In this document: positions 35,401-50,400 of the stretch, piece by piece
Numbering within the stretch: position 1 is the stretch's first letter
Layout of the letters: each line of letters opens with the position of its first letter
Source of the DNA: Bacillota bacterium
GTDB taxonomy: Bacteria; Bacillota; Clostridia; Christensenellales; DTU072
Direction of reading: 5' to 3'
Assembly (NCBI GenBank): GCA_023394875.1
Contig: JAEXAB010000001.1
Location: 310,001-374,000 of the forward strand
Length of the DNA stretch: 64,000 nucleotides
Translations under genes and position numbers: made by a program
Notes under the pieces: model-generated
What the model saw: the letters and a program-made list of their open reading frames with translations, nothing else
Told to the model about the DNA's origin: nothing
The model's database searches: none

Positions 35401-38400
35401 ACTTCGAAGTACTTGTTGTTGATGTTGCTTCCGTCATAGTTAATTTCGCTGAATCTGTAGCTTACAAGTTCTTCTCTCTCCCCGTTATTCAAGCGGTAAT
35501 AGTCTTCCTTGTCCGCGCCGTAGATTGTTACGTTGGTTACCTTGGAGCTGTAAACCACGCTGGTTTCAAACTGGATTGCGCTGCTTCCCGAACTCTTAAT
35601 AAGTCCGTATTGGTCGATATAATAAATATCCTTATTCAGACCGCTTCCGGCAACGTACTTCATATTAAGGATTCTTGCCTTAATATTGGTATCAAATTTG
35701 TCTTCCTCGGTGCCGCCCTTCTTTAACGGAGCGATATTGATATCCAACGCCTCTTTAGCGCAACTTAATACAGCTCCAACACTTGCGTTCATATTCTCGG
35801 ACACTCTGAGTTTAATAGTGACGCTTCTCCCTGTGTAAAGGTCAGTCGTTTTGGTTGCGTAATTTGTTGAAGTGTCGTAAATAGTGTAATTCGCTGCCGT
35901 AAGGTTATAGGTACGGGTATAGTTGTCGGCGCCGTTTGTTACTATTCTTACGTTTCTGAAGTAACTAAAGTGCGCGCTTGAGAAATCTTCGCTGTAGACG
36001 TTGTCGGGAGCGTTGAACCTCGGGTCTCCGTTTAACGCGTTACGCATCGTGTAAGGATTGAGCAACAGTTCGTTGGTAGCCTTGAGTTCGTTTACGCTGT
36101 CGTTGTACAGTAAGTTGTCAAGGTCGATAAAGTCAACGCCGTTGTAGCTTACCTGATACTTCTGTATACTACGGTCGCGTACCACTACGCTTATCGGGAT
36201 AACTTGGAGTATTCTTCTGCCTATTACGGCTCCCTCTTCGTCATAGTCGGTATCATAAACTTTGGCGTAAACTATTTCGTTGGTATAGTCTTTGTCAAAT
36301 ACTCCGCCCGCTAAGGTCATGTTGCTAGCAAACGCCGCGTAATCCCATTCTACGGGTATTTCTCTTTCTCTGACGTTGCCTTGATAGTCTATAGAAATTA
36401 CCGCATTTAGTGTACTGGGTAGTCCAATAAAGCCTTCAAAAGGTTCCACTATCAAGTTGATTAGTTGCTTGGTGTTAACGTTGTAATTAATTCTTTGATA
36501 ATTAACTCCGCTTTGTCCTTCCACAACCTTAAGCTCTACTACTTGCGCCCTATTAATATAAACGGTTACTTCAAGTTGCTGTCTTAATATGCCTTCTCCG
36601 ATAGAAGCGATAACGGAATAGGTGCCGCCGCCTGTGGTATAGACAATGTTTTCTATGCCTTCCCACTCTATAGTGTTTACTTGAGTAAGTTCGCTGCCGC
36701 TGCCGTAAGCTACCCAATAGGTATAATCGTCAAAGTCAACTCTGTTATAAATATCGCCGCTTAATTCCACAACGTCGTTGCCGTCTTTAATGAACAAGCC
36801 CGAAACCTTTCTCGACCACAAAGTTACGTCAACTATCTTTTCCGAACGAATGTCGAACTGACCGTACATGCCGTTAGGTACGCTTACGCCCATATAGAAG
36901 GATACTTTGTAGGTTGCCTGGTCAAAGTCGTTAGCTACGTAGGAATATAAATCAATGTCGTTTACGTCAACTTTTACGGTAACTTCCTTAGTGGTGTATT
37001 TCACTGTGCCGTTATTATCGATATAGCGTGTGTAAACTAAGCAACTGGTGTTGTTAGCAACCAACCAATCGATATTCTCAACTCCGTAAGGATCAAGATA
37101 GATATCTTCGCTGATACCGCTTATTACGTTAACTATTGTTTCTTCGCCGATATTTAGCTCTACTTCCCTGTACAGATAACCAAACGTAGCGTCGCCGATT
37201 ACCGCGGTAGCTCTGGGCATTTGTCCGTTTTCTTTCTTGCCGGTATAATCGTATGTCTCTATTCCTCTCCAGCTTACGCTCAAGGTTTCGCTTTCCGAAA
37301 CGCCGTTTCTTACGCCGGTTACTGTGGCTCTGGTAGGCAGTTTTGTGTTAATATCATCGTAAGCGGTTGCTATCTGATTATTAAAGTTTACTACTTCCCA
37401 TTGTCCCGTTCCGCTGTTGAATCTCTCATAAACGATATTGGAAATAGTGCTGAACTTCCTTATAGCGGTATTGCGTAATACTACGGATATAATTTGTCTG
37501 TTGTTGTGCTTGGTCCCGAAAGTGATACTGCTGTTTACTGTAGCCTTGCTGTAGAACTCGCTGTTATTGGATAAATCAATTAAACCTTTTATTGTGCCCG
37601 TCGTTCCGTCGGCGTATCTAACGGTAAATATTACGTTTTGTTCTTCGCCTAACTTAATAACGGCAGGGTCAATAGCCAGACTAATGCTTCCGCCAATGTT
37701 TTCTATCGGGATATTTACTCCGTCTGTTGTCGCGCTCTCAATAGAGGTAATAACGGTATTCTTTTGGATGTTGGTAACAATGTAAGAACCATTATTGTAT
37801 TTAATAACCTTAGTTAGATCGATTATTATCCATCTGCTCCATCTAGCTCCCACCTGAGTTATGGAATCATAATTCTTGCTGCGTACAAGCACCTTTATAG
37901 AATGTGCTCCGTTAGCAGTATTGTTGTGATAGCTGATACCGTCGTCGGTATAATCGTTGTTGCCGTTGGTGTCGTAAACGTATTCCCAACGTACTTTTCT
38001 AAACTCGGTGCCCTCGTATAATTCGTCAAGGGTATCCAGTTCCCAAATGGCGTTGTCGAAGTTATCTCTGCTTCCAACCTCGTCGCTTGCTATGCCAAAA
38101 CGTGTTCCCGCAGTGGTGCCGTCTTCTATTATCAGACCGAAGTTATATTCTCTGGTGTTGACTTTGTCGTCGTTATAGTACAATCTTAAGAAGTTGTCTA
38201 TGGTAGCTTCGCTGTAGGTATTGATGGATATCGTAGCATTGTAATTAAGATATATTTCTCTTATGTTAACTTGTTTTACTTGGATTACCACACCTCTTAT
38301 TAGCTGGTCGCCGAACAGACTGTCTTTTAATAATACTTCGGCATAAAGTATGGTTCCGTTGTAACTCAAATTTTCGTTGATATTTTCTAAATCAACCTTC

Positions 38401-41400
38401 CAGATTATTTGAGTCTTCTTCAGGTCAAGTACCGTCTTGTTGGTAACTTCTCCGGTTATAGGATCGACTATGGTTTCTATCTTCTCTACTCCGTCAAAAC
38501 CAACGTTTATAAATCTACCTAAGTCTTCCATAGTAATGGTGCTTAAATCGCTACCGGATACGCTCTTTGATTCCACGCTCTTAGCTACTCTTCTTTCCAC
38601 TGACCTACTGATACTCAAGCTCTTGCGTGAATACTCGTTATACCATTTATCCCAAGTGCGGGCTTGTAAGCTGGTGTTGGATTCTCCGAAATTAGCTGTT
38701 CTTACTTCCTCGAATACTTCTTTCAACGCGTCTACTGAAATCTTATTGTTCTCAACTTTGACGTTGCTGTTATCTGCAATCAGTTTTTCATAAGCTAAAG
38801 ACTTAGCCGCGGTGATGCTAATCGTGGTGTAGGTAAGTTTTGCTTCTAGCAGTACGGTATCAAGATACAATACCGTATTGTTGTTGTAGGTATCCTTAGC
38901 GGTATCGCTGTACTTATCGTACCATACGTCCCAAGCTCTGGCTTTGTTGTTGTCTTTATTTTTGAGAATTGCCGCAAGCTCTAATTTTTCGAACTTAGTT
39001 AGATTGTTATAAACAGCGTCATAAGCCTTCTCTTTTGCGTTATTAAGAGAATATCTAATAGACAGATTGTTGAGCATAATTTCTGTCAACATCAAGTCCA
39101 TATCCAGCTTGCTATAGCCGTTTTGTCCGATGGATGCATAAATCGTGGTATCCAAACTGCGGTTGTAACTCATATAAGGAATACTGTAGCTAAAGCCGGT
39201 ACCATTTATGGCAATAACTCCGTTCGCTTCAAACTTGCCGGTCATCTGGTTGTAAGTTGCGTATGCCTTATTAGCTTGAGTATATTGTCCAAGAACGGCT
39301 TTTTCATAGTATCCGCTGGTGTATACAACGTAGATTTCTTCACTTAGACCCAATCTGTTGATATAAGTATCGTTAATGGTATCGATAGGACTTAAATCGC
39401 TACCGGTGTCATAAGGAGTAATGACCTTGTTGTTTTCGATATAGACCTTGGTAGCTCCGTTATAGAAGTAGCTTGCGCCGCTCTGAATGTCGCTGGAAAG
39501 TATCTTTATTAGAATCTTGACGGTCTGAACGTAGCCCGTACCATCGGTTATATCGTAGCTTATAGCATAGTCTTCTGCCTTGGTGCTAAGGGTCTTATAG
39601 TCGTTTAAGGTCTTGCCGTTAAGTTTTAGGAACTTTAAGCTACCCTCGATAATCTCCCAATCCTCGACAATGTCGCCGCATTGTACCGTTACTCTGTCAA
39701 AGGAAGTAATACCCTTTACTGTTGCAAGCGGGTTGTTGTTATACAGAGGATTAATTGTCAACATTCCGTGATAGCCTTGCGGCACGTTAGAATCATAAAC
39801 TATTCCGCCAACGGTGTTTTCCACTTCGCTTTCCACTTTTACAAGCTCGTAATTCTTAATGGTAAGCGGTATCTTGACGTCGGTGAACTCGGTATTGGAC
39901 GATAGTTCTTTACCCTCGCTGTCATAGCCGAAGGAACGGAAGCTTAAATCAATATAGGGCTGTTCGTCGGCAAACGGACTATTGTATTTCATAGAGGTAA
40001 AGCGTCTTATGGAATTAACGGTCTGATAATCCAAACTCCACTTCAAATCATTGAATATATAAGTCTTTTGTCTGACGTTGCCTTGATTGTCGGTATTTGT
40101 ATAGTTGTAATTGAATACCAAAGGTAGGGACGCTAAGAACTCTTCGGCGTCAAAGGCTCTGGGATTGATTACGATATTGCTTATTTTGTCAATAATCTGC
40201 GCTTTGGCTTGATTTACGTCAATTTCAAACGGCTCGATTACTACTCTTACAGTAGAGCATACCGCATTGCCGATATATCCTTGCAGATAAACGGTTTGTC
40301 CGTTCGTGCCTTTCGCGCTGGAACCTAAAGCGTCGATATTCCAGGTTATCTTCATACCTTGAGTACCCTTGGAAGAACCGTCGGTAAAGGTAGCGAAATA
40401 TCTGTTCGGCAATACGTCTATTATGGAAACAGTAGAATCTACGTTCCTTCTTACTCCGATAAAGCCATCGGAATATGCCCAGGTTCCGCCCTCTACGGTA
40501 AAGTCGGTAAGGTCAAACGGGTCATGGAATATTATCCTTGTCGGTAAGGTGCGGATTTCTTTGGTCCAAACAGCCATAACGGGCTCTATAGAAATATGCC
40601 AGAACTCTCCGTTAAAGGTGGTGTCGGATACCTGACGGATATCCATACCGTTAAGGTCGATATCTACTTCCTGATAAATATCCTCTTTGGGATTCTTATT
40701 GTTGTCATAGATAAATATTCTGTCGTAAACAACCTTATCGCCGGTAATAGGATGCAAATAATAGGTATCGCTTATCGCATAGGATTGGTAATTGGACTTA
40801 GCGATAAACTCTTCCATAAACTTCTTAGCGTTAATATCTTCCACACCCGCTGAAACAATTTGTCTGGTTTGGATATCACAGCTCTTTATTTCGTAAGTAG
40901 CGGTAGGATCTGTCTTGTAGGTATATGATCTCTTAGTGACGACATCTGATTCCACTCTTTCTTCGTAGTACATTCTTTCCATTACTTCGCCGTTTGAGTT
41001 GGTGGTCATCTCGTATTCCTGTCCACTGGTCTTGGACGTTTCGAACTCAGGAAGATTCAACTCTTCACGGTTGGAAGAAACGTTGTGGTAATAAAGCTGA
41101 ACGCCTCTGTTCCTGTATTCATTGGGGTCTTCGTCGGACATCAATCCCTTCATGTTTATGGTATATGCGTTTTCTTTTACAACGGAATAGAAGGATCCTA
41201 TTCTGCCGCTCTTCTTCCAATAAGCATAATCCCAATCGCCTTGCTGCATTGCGCTGTAAGACGGCATCTCGTTTTCTTCGCGCAGAGCAATTTTTTCGCT
41301 GTTCTCGCTAAAGCTTGAGCCGTTGATAAACAGGCTTATTCTGTCGATATATCCGCTTTCGGAATCGCTGTTTAAGGTAATCTTCGCATACACGCTCAAG

Positions 41401-44400
41401 TCATATTTCTTGGCTTCGCGGTATAAAGTACGGCTATAAGTGGTGCCGTCTTCTAACGTTACCGTAGCTGTAGAGGACAAAGTTTGGTCGGTTAGCAAGT
41501 TCTGATAAGGTTTCAGCGGGCTAGACGGTAAATCCATAGTGGAGAAGATGCTATAGCTTACTTGGAAAGGCAATACGTGCGCAATCAGTAAGGAGGCTTC
41601 TTCCAGTACGTTTCCTACCTGCTGTCCTACAGTCTTTAGTATTCCACCCAACAAAGGTATGATTGAGAAGGTTGTCGGGCTGTAAACCAATAAAGCGATT
41701 AGGTCGTTTACACCTATTCTTTCGCCCAACAGGTTAACCGCTAAATCCTTTAAGTTGGACAGAGCAAATTCCTGCAACAGATAATGTACAAGTCCTGCTC
41801 CCTCTTTAGCTAGAGCGCTTTGAGCCGCCTGCATAAAGGCTCCCTTTTCTTGATAGATATAGTTATATATCTTTATATCGTCTTCTTCGTTATATCTGCC
41901 GCGGTAGCGGTTGGTAAACTTGCTGAGCAGTTCTCCTTCGCCCTTTTCTTCAATTTCGTTTTCGGGATATTGAGTAAGGTCAAAGTCACTTTCTTTGGTG
42001 TTTGCGCCAAGACTTATATCGGCAGCAGTCACCGTCTGTCCCATAGTAACGCCGGTAATACCCAGCATTCCGAAGAACAGATTCTGAACGTTCAACAACA
42101 GATTGGTAATCATATTGGAGTCTATCCAGGCTTCTATATAAGTGTAAGTGTTGTATCTGTCGGCAACACGGCTACCTTCATAGATTAAGTTGCTGGTATC
42201 GTCAAGATAGGAATAGTCGTATTGCTGTTCTCCGTTGTCACCGTCGTTATGCGGTTCGCTGTCGATTATGTCTGCGCCTAGACGAATGCGGAGTTTTTGT
42301 ATCATAGCAGCGCTCTCACTTACCGTTTCCGACCAGTGGGTGGGACGCTTAGTAAGATTAATCTCAACATTATAGCTTGCCGCTCTGTTATCGGAGGCAT
42401 TGACCGTTTCTGCTACACCCATTGTGGAAGTGGTATAGCTTGCCGATGACGGGTTGCCGACAACGGTGCCGCCCTGGGTAATGTTAAAGTTTTGATAAAC
42501 CTTAGAACGGAACTTGAAGATATAATTGCCACCCACTAAGAATTCGGGCGCGGTAAAGCTGAACTTGCCGGCTTCGTCGACGTGAATACTGTAATTTTCG
42601 GGCTCTAAATCGTAGAAATCTTTAACGCCGATTGTGTGTCCGTTCAAGGAAACCCAGAATTCGAAGTCATCAACAGAAGGCACGACGTACTTATTAAGTT
42701 CGGTGTCATAATAGCGGATATAACCCATGAAAGTTACGCTTGTTACGTCGGTCTTAGTAAATATAATATCTACCTGCAGCGTGCTTCCTGCGCTTGCCGA
42801 ACTAATATAGGTATCAAGTAAGCCTATATCGATGCTTGTTCTCATACCGGCAAAGGTATACACAAAGCCTTCAAACTTATAGCCGCTTAGCTTACCTGAC
42901 AAAGAGTGATAGGTCTTTGATATATTGGTGTAATAATCTCTTAGGTCGGTATATTCGTCTACGTTAATAGAGTAATTACCCTTTGTAGCGGTAGTTAAGC
43001 TACTTACCGTACGGTTCAGGCCGCCGTCGACAACTATACTTGCTCCGCCGAAAGCCAATACGTTAGTAAGTTCTGCCATGCTTAAAGCAGGATTAACCAT
43101 AAAGTAGGTCTTACCGGTTAAAGTTACCGTCTTCTTTCTATCCGCGTTTGCTTTTGCCAAAACTTGCGAACAGTTAATAGCGGCGCTTGTCTCTTTGGGC
43201 ACTATCAAAACGTCGTTTTCGGAATAGGAAGTATAACCTTCTTTATAGATGGTTACCGTGCTTCTGTCGGTAAGAGCGTAGAATAACTCTCCGACCTTTC
43301 TGTATCTTACGTTGTTGTAAACAAATCCTGCTTCTGCCGTAGGATTGATAGACGGATTATTTGTCAAATATTTCTTTACGCGTTCTATATCCTGCTTGCC
43401 GGTTATGTGGTCGGTAATGGGCAGTTCTAAGAAATAATAGTAACCGTCTTTGTCGGTGGTTGCCTTATTGACAATACCGCTTCCCGAAGTAATCTCAACA
43501 ACGGCGCCCTCAACAGGTAGTCCGTCGGTGTCCTTGATTATTCCGTAGAATCTTCCCGTTTCTCCCGCCGTATCGGTATCGGGGAACATAGTGTCGGGGA
43601 AGATAACAATGGTACCAATAGCAATACCTTTACTGATAAAGCCGTCTATATCGCCCTGCAAGAAGCTCTTGACGTCTAACGTTATACCCAAAATGGTAAC
43701 GGTAATTGACATACCCAAAGTTATTACCAAGGTATGGTTTTCTACGTGGACGGAAATATTGCCTTGCTTGTAAGAAGGCGTCTTTATTGCCGCGTCTATG
43801 ACGTTATCCATAGACTTATTGACTTCCAGTTTTCCACGGGCATATCTGTTTCTGAAGAATTTGGCTTCGTTGGTATCGTCTTCAAAAATAGCCGTAGCGC
43901 CGCTGCTTATATTGGAAATCAGTTTGTAACCGGTTTGAATGATTTGCCACCAGCCAACGGGGTTGCCCATAGCGGCGGTTGCAATATTGGATACAATCTG
44001 CGCAATCTTTATTATTTTTACTATCTGAATAATACCTTGGGCTACAGACTCTGCTCCGTCAAAGCCGTCGTCTTCGTCGGCATAGTTATTAGGTCCGGTT
44101 TTGTGAACTGCGGGATATTTTGTAAATACGTCTTTTCTTGTCCAATAATCGGTACGTTTTTCTACGTAGAGTGTAAGGTCGTCAAGGAATATGCCGTCTA
44201 ATACACTGTTAACCAGGTTGGCCATATTCATCGATATACCCTTGGAGCTTAGGATAAGACCGTTTACTCCGCCGTAGTTATTAAGACTTTCGGGCAAGGC
44301 AATTATGTCGGTTAAGTCTTTATCTCTGCCGCCTGCTGCCTCTCCAACGCCGTCGTTTATTTTTATCTTTAATCCTCTTTCGGGGATAGAAAGACCTAGT

Positions 44401-47400
44401 CTGTTGCCTTGAGAATCTACCTTAACGCTTAAACTGAGGTTGTTAAGTCCCTCATAAGTGTTCATGCTTAGGCTTATCTTTTCAAAAGCAGGTATATCCA
44501 TACCAAGTAAGAGCTTGAATACTCCGGCATTGGGATTAATGGTTATTCCCTTATTGCCTAAAAGTACGTTAATGGTAGCCGCGCTCTTCTTGCCGCCGGG
44601 CGAAGTGGTGTTGCCGCCAGTATTTCCGATACCGACAGCTTTTGCCAAAGCGTTAAGCTCTTTATTATACTCATCGTCGCTCATGGGGAATGCTTCTCTG
44701 ATTTCCGACAACCCTTCTTCTATGATTTCGATTACTTCTTCATCGGTCATTTTGCCGAATCTTCCGGCTAAGTTGTCGCTTACTAAGGAAGCTTTAAGTT
44801 CTGCCAAGCTTGATTCTTTGGTTACTTCTTCTTCATAGGAAATCTTTCTATGAGAAACAAGCTGCAAAGTCTTGCCTTCCGCGGTATCGAAATTGAGCAT
44901 ATCGGAAAGCAACGCGCTTACGTCAATACCACTTGAGCCGGAGAATTGAGAAATTATATCAATTCCACCAAGTAGTTTACTCAAAATACTGCCAAGGTCA
45001 ATACCGTTTAATGAGGTCTTGAAGAGCCCTAAGGTGCTTAAATCAACGTACACTATTTTGTTTACGTAGTACACTGCGAGCATAATGTCGTCGTTATAGT
45101 AAATTTCCAACACTAATATAGAATTGTTGTAGTTTACTAAGTCAATGGCTATGTCGAAGTTTAGGGTAAACGTCATCATAGTGTCTTGCATGTCAAAGTT
45201 AACGGAGTTTTCTTCTAATTCAAGAAGTTTTTCTAAGAATTCTTCCAAATCTTCCACGACTTCGCTCTTTGTGCCGTCGGGCTTTAAGGTTTGCAAGGTT
45301 ATATCCAGTTGCAGACTTAGGTGCAGGTTCTTAATCTGGTCAATGCTTGTGCATTCTTCGGCGTCATAGTCGTTTACTATGGTCATATCAATAACCGAGG
45401 ATAGATTGTTCGCCTTGACAAGGTGGGAGAAGCTCTTTCTAATGTTGTAGCGGATGGAGAATTGCTTATTTTCGTCCATGACAAGCTGTATGCCCGATAC
45501 TTCGGAAATACCGTCGCCGTCACTGTCTACACGACCTATCTTGAGATAGCTGAACATAGGAAGGTTCATAATAGCGGCAGGCAACGTGCCTTTCTTCAAT
45601 ATCTCTTCTCTTTCTTCATCGGACAGAGGTCCGCCGTTTTCCTCTTCGGCTTTTTCAAGGGCGCTTCTTGTCAAAATCGTGTCTAAGTTGCCCAGTAGCG
45701 CCATTAACAAGCCGCCGGTTATTGCTATGCTTACTTCTTCGTAATCATAGATAAACAGCAGCATATTCTGACCGAATTCCATATCGGCTATGGTGTTGTA
45801 GCGTAAAGCTCTCTCTTCGGCTTCGCTGATGTTGTTGGATATACCCGATGCAGCGTTCTGCGGCTGTATCGTTTCTTCTTCCTCAGGCTTAAAGCCGCTT
45901 GTTAGATCGGCAAGGAGACCTTTTACAAGACCGCCAAGGTCAATCCCCGACAGACTAAGTAAGGAGTATCCCAAGCCTCTTAAATCGATATATACCGTTC
46001 CTCCGCCCGAACTTCCCACAAATGCGATACTAAGTATTCTCTTTGTAATGTTTCCGTTGCCGTCGCCGTAGCCAACGTCCAGTTCCAATCTTAGTCTGCC
46101 GACATCGTTAAAGTCGATATAGGTACGCAAAGCGAAAGCTATCTCTATATTGAGACTGTCTTCGCTGCTTAGTATATTGAGTCCTAGTCCTCTTATTATG
46201 CTGTTGGATAATTGCGACATCTCAAGTAAAGTATTGAAGTCGTCATTAATAAGTAGGGAGCTGTTTACTTCTGCCACCCAAACGTAATCGGCTATATTTT
46301 GATAGTTGGCAAACTTCGTGTTAATGGACTCACCGAAGAAGTTACTCTTTTGTCCGAAGCTGATGTTAACGTTAGCTATGCTAAACGAATAGTTAATCTT
46401 AGAGTCGTTTATTACGTTGCCGTCTTTGTCCTTAATGGACGCATCCACAGGCACGGTTATACTTAAGCTGTTGTTGATAAAGTCAATAGCTATCTGAATG
46501 TTACCGAATTCGTCAAAGTTGAAATTAAACAACGCCGACATTAATGCTTGAATAATAGACGCCGACAACTTGATACCTAAAGTACCTTTACCAAAGGTAA
46601 TACTTTCTACAATCTTACCCCAGTCAAGGTTGGAGAATATACTGTCTCCGCCCTCATTAGGTTGATCTTGTTCTTCTTCGGCGTATAATAAGCGGCTATA
46701 CAGATAAGAGCTGTAGTTAGCCCCGTCTATATCGTAAACGGTATCCGATTTGAAAATATCAAAAAACAGCTGTACAAGGTTAATTCCTAAGAAGTCGTAT
46801 CCCACTTTGGGGGTAAGCATAAGTTTATCGTGATCAGAGTCTCCGCTGTCTACATAAATCTTCGGATCAAGAACGCCGTCTCCCTCACCGTCATGGTTGA
46901 GAAGTCCGCCCACAAAGTAGATATTGGCAATATTGCTTCCGTTTAGATTATACATTCTGATACTAAAGTCAAAGGCAAATTGCTCTATGTCAACGTCTAA
47001 AGCTATATCGATTCTTATTAATCCTTTTGCGTTGCGCAAGAATCTTAATTGGAAGTAAGTGTCCATTTCTTGCACGTCGAATAATTTGCTCCAGTCAAGA
47101 ACGGTTTTTAGAACGTCGCTTTCCATATAAATACTTAGTGAAGCGGTAAAGCGCGCGCCGATAATTTCCGTCAATACGCCTAAAAGGTCGGCGCCCTCTT
47201 CTATATTGGTGCCCAGTTCGTAGAAACCGTCAAAGAAGCCGTTTTCATATTTACCCATAACGTCGTCATATAAGGTATTGAACGTTGCTTTATTGGTACT
47301 AATTAGAGTATCGTTAAGCAAGGTAAGATTGACGTCATAACCTACCGTTCCGGTATCTTCGGGGGTGTTTTTATGCAAATTAAGGTTCAAGGAGAAGTCG

Positions 47401-50400
47401 TCGCCGTATTCAATGCCCACCAAGCCTGATGTAAGAACCAGGTTAAGAAGGTCTTTCATTTCGCCGGTCAGGCTGTCTTTCCCCACGAATACTTTTACTA
47501 TTTCAACCAACATATCGATGGTAATAATCAAAGCCGTTTCTTTGCTGCTTATCCTTATCAAAGCTTCGATTGCCTCGCCAAGAGTGCTGTCGGCGTTCTT
47601 AACTACCGAATAAAACTGTTCGATAGGAGTCATGGCGTTTTCCGCTTCTTCATCGGAATAGCCGTTATACGCTTTCATAATAAAGGTATTGAGAGCCGCC
47701 ATTTCCTCATCGGGATTAGCTCCGAACAGACCAAGCAGAACTCCGCTCAAGTCAACGGGTACCGCAACGCTTAATTTACTGTCAAATATCTCGGCTTGTC
47801 CGTAAATAACACCGCCGACAATCCAAATATGCAGAATAACTTGTTCAAACCTAATGTTTTCACCGTTGACATCATGCTCTATTATATAGTACGTAAGCAT
47901 CAGTTCGCCCACTATGGAGTTCTTGACGTCATTGGCGTTTTCAGAGAACAGCGCTGCAAAATTGACTCCCACTTGTCCTTGAATTGTGACGTAAATCATA
48001 CTGCTTTCCATAAAGCTGATATCAAGGTCCAAATCAATGGGCAGACTGATTAGGTCTAATATATCAGTTATATTCAGATCACCTTGATTGTAGCTAAAGG
48101 AAAACGATGCGTTGATGTTTATACGTAAAGTCAAATCGGAGTATTCGGTATATTCCGACTTCTCTTCGTCTGTCAAAACGTCTTTGATACTGCTTACAGT
48201 TTCTCCGTTTTCGTTGACGTAATTGGACTTGATATCAACCAGCAAGCCAGAATCTTTACCGACTATGCCTATACCTAGGGCAAACCTGGCGCGGTTGTCT
48301 TTTCTTGCCATTGCTTCATCATAAAGCATGGTAAAGGCTCTTTGAGCAATAATACCGCTGTTGGTTACGCTAACCAGTTGCTCAATGGACGCCGCTTCTT
48401 CCAAACGTAGATATTCGATTAGGTATTGGCTCTTTTCCACAAAGCTGAGCATTTCCAGTATTTCTTCTGCGCTATAACCTTGTCCTAAGTTGGCTTTTAA
48501 GGTCAATTTTTCGGCTACTTGCGGATACAGAGAAATATAATCGGCAAAGTATTTGTTCCATATTGGCAAAGTCAAAGCGTTTTGGGTGTTGGCTAGTACA
48601 TTGACGGCAATTACTATTCCGTCATACAGCTCAACGCTGGCGTTACTTAAAGTAACGTTGTTATTCTTGATATAATCAATCACCAACAGTAAAGCTTCGG
48701 CTTTTAGTTTGGCTGTTGAGGTATTAAGAGTAGCTATATAGCTAAGCAAAACGGTTTCGTCGCTGTCGTTAAGGTTGATTGATGCCACTAACGCGTCAAA
48801 GTCTATTGCCAGCGCGTTGGCGTAGGCTGTGGATGCTTGAATGTAATAAATACTACCGCCTAAGCTGTAAGTGTTGAATATAGCGCGGAAAGCGGAATTT
48901 ATACCGGTTACCGAATAATTACCGTTGAAATATGTCAATATCATATCGCGCATTCTTTGATAGTCTTCGGTGCGGCCGTTGGTTAGGGACAATTGTGCGG
49001 AGTTGCTGACGATGTCGGCAAGGTCTCTACTCAAAGTCAAGATATTATTGTAAGACAGTTCGGAGAACTGGTCGAATAAACCAAGCTCGCTGATATATTC
49101 CATAAAGTAGATGCTTACCACCTCTTTATAGCTTGTCCAGACGTTGTTTAGTATATTCTTTAGTGCTACGCTTATAAGAATATTCTCTTTTTCAAAATTG
49201 ATTGTTGCTACGTTGTAGCTTAATACCACGATTGCGGCAAACAATTCTCTCTTGCTGCTATTGCTAATAACGCCCGAACCGACTTCTTTTGCTGCGGTAA
49301 TAAGGTTAGATATACTGCGGCAGTAATTAACGGTATCTTTATACGCGTTGGGTACGGCAAATCCGCCTTGAGCTATCATTAGGTCTATTGCGTTTACAAC
49401 TGTCGTAAGGTCATAACCGCCGCTTAATTCTTCTCCGCCGAATTCTTCGGTATAAATTTCGTATAAGTAATCGCGCAGAGCTAAAGCAAAGCTGTCATAA
49501 CCGCTTACTATTGTACTGAGTAAATTAATGACGTCTGACTGACCGTTATAAATAATGTTATCAGCCAAAGCGTCTACTATGGTATCCATATTATAAGCAA
49601 GTATCTCATAATATCTTAGGTCATAGTTATTGATCCATTCATTAAAGTTACTTATCTTAGGCGTATCGGATCCTACGTAAGCTTGCTTAAACTGCTCGCG
49701 GTAAGCGGCAGCCATCTTGACAATACCGCTTGCGGTAAGGTTGGTTATCAACAGTTCTTTTAGGGCAAGCATCGATGCTTCTTCCATTATAGGATTAGCA
49801 AGCAACGCTTGTTTAAGGGCATAATATTCGCCGCTGTTGTTATCAACGCCTTCAATGAAGTCCTCAATTAGTCCTATCTTATAGACTTTGCCGTCTTTGA
49901 ACAGTTCTTTGGCGGTGTTAAGGAACAACGCTTTTGACTGGGACATATTTAAGGCGTGAGCCGAACTCAAATTGAATTCATAGGTCTCGCATTTTACTAT
50001 CAGTTCATACCACAACTGGCGGTAATCTCTTCTGGATACTTCGGCGCTCAACATCAGTATGCTTTCCATACGGCTGTAAATATAGTATATAGCCTGATAA
50101 TAGGTTTTTCCGCCGGCGTTTAACTGATCAAACACGTTAGAGCTGTTTATCGACGTCAAAGCCTCTGTGATGTTCTTTAACTTGGTCAGTTTGGCAAATA
50201 TTTGAGTATCCAACAAACTGCGGAAATTGTTGCAGTAATCGGGTATTAATTCTATACCGTAAGTAGCTATCGACAAATTATTAATTCTGATATTTTCGGC
50301 GGTCTTTTCGGGAGACGGATCGCTGTAATTATTTGCAGCCTGATAAACTGCCTTGATATAAGAAAGCAGTTTGGCGGCATAACCGTAAGCAATATCAATA

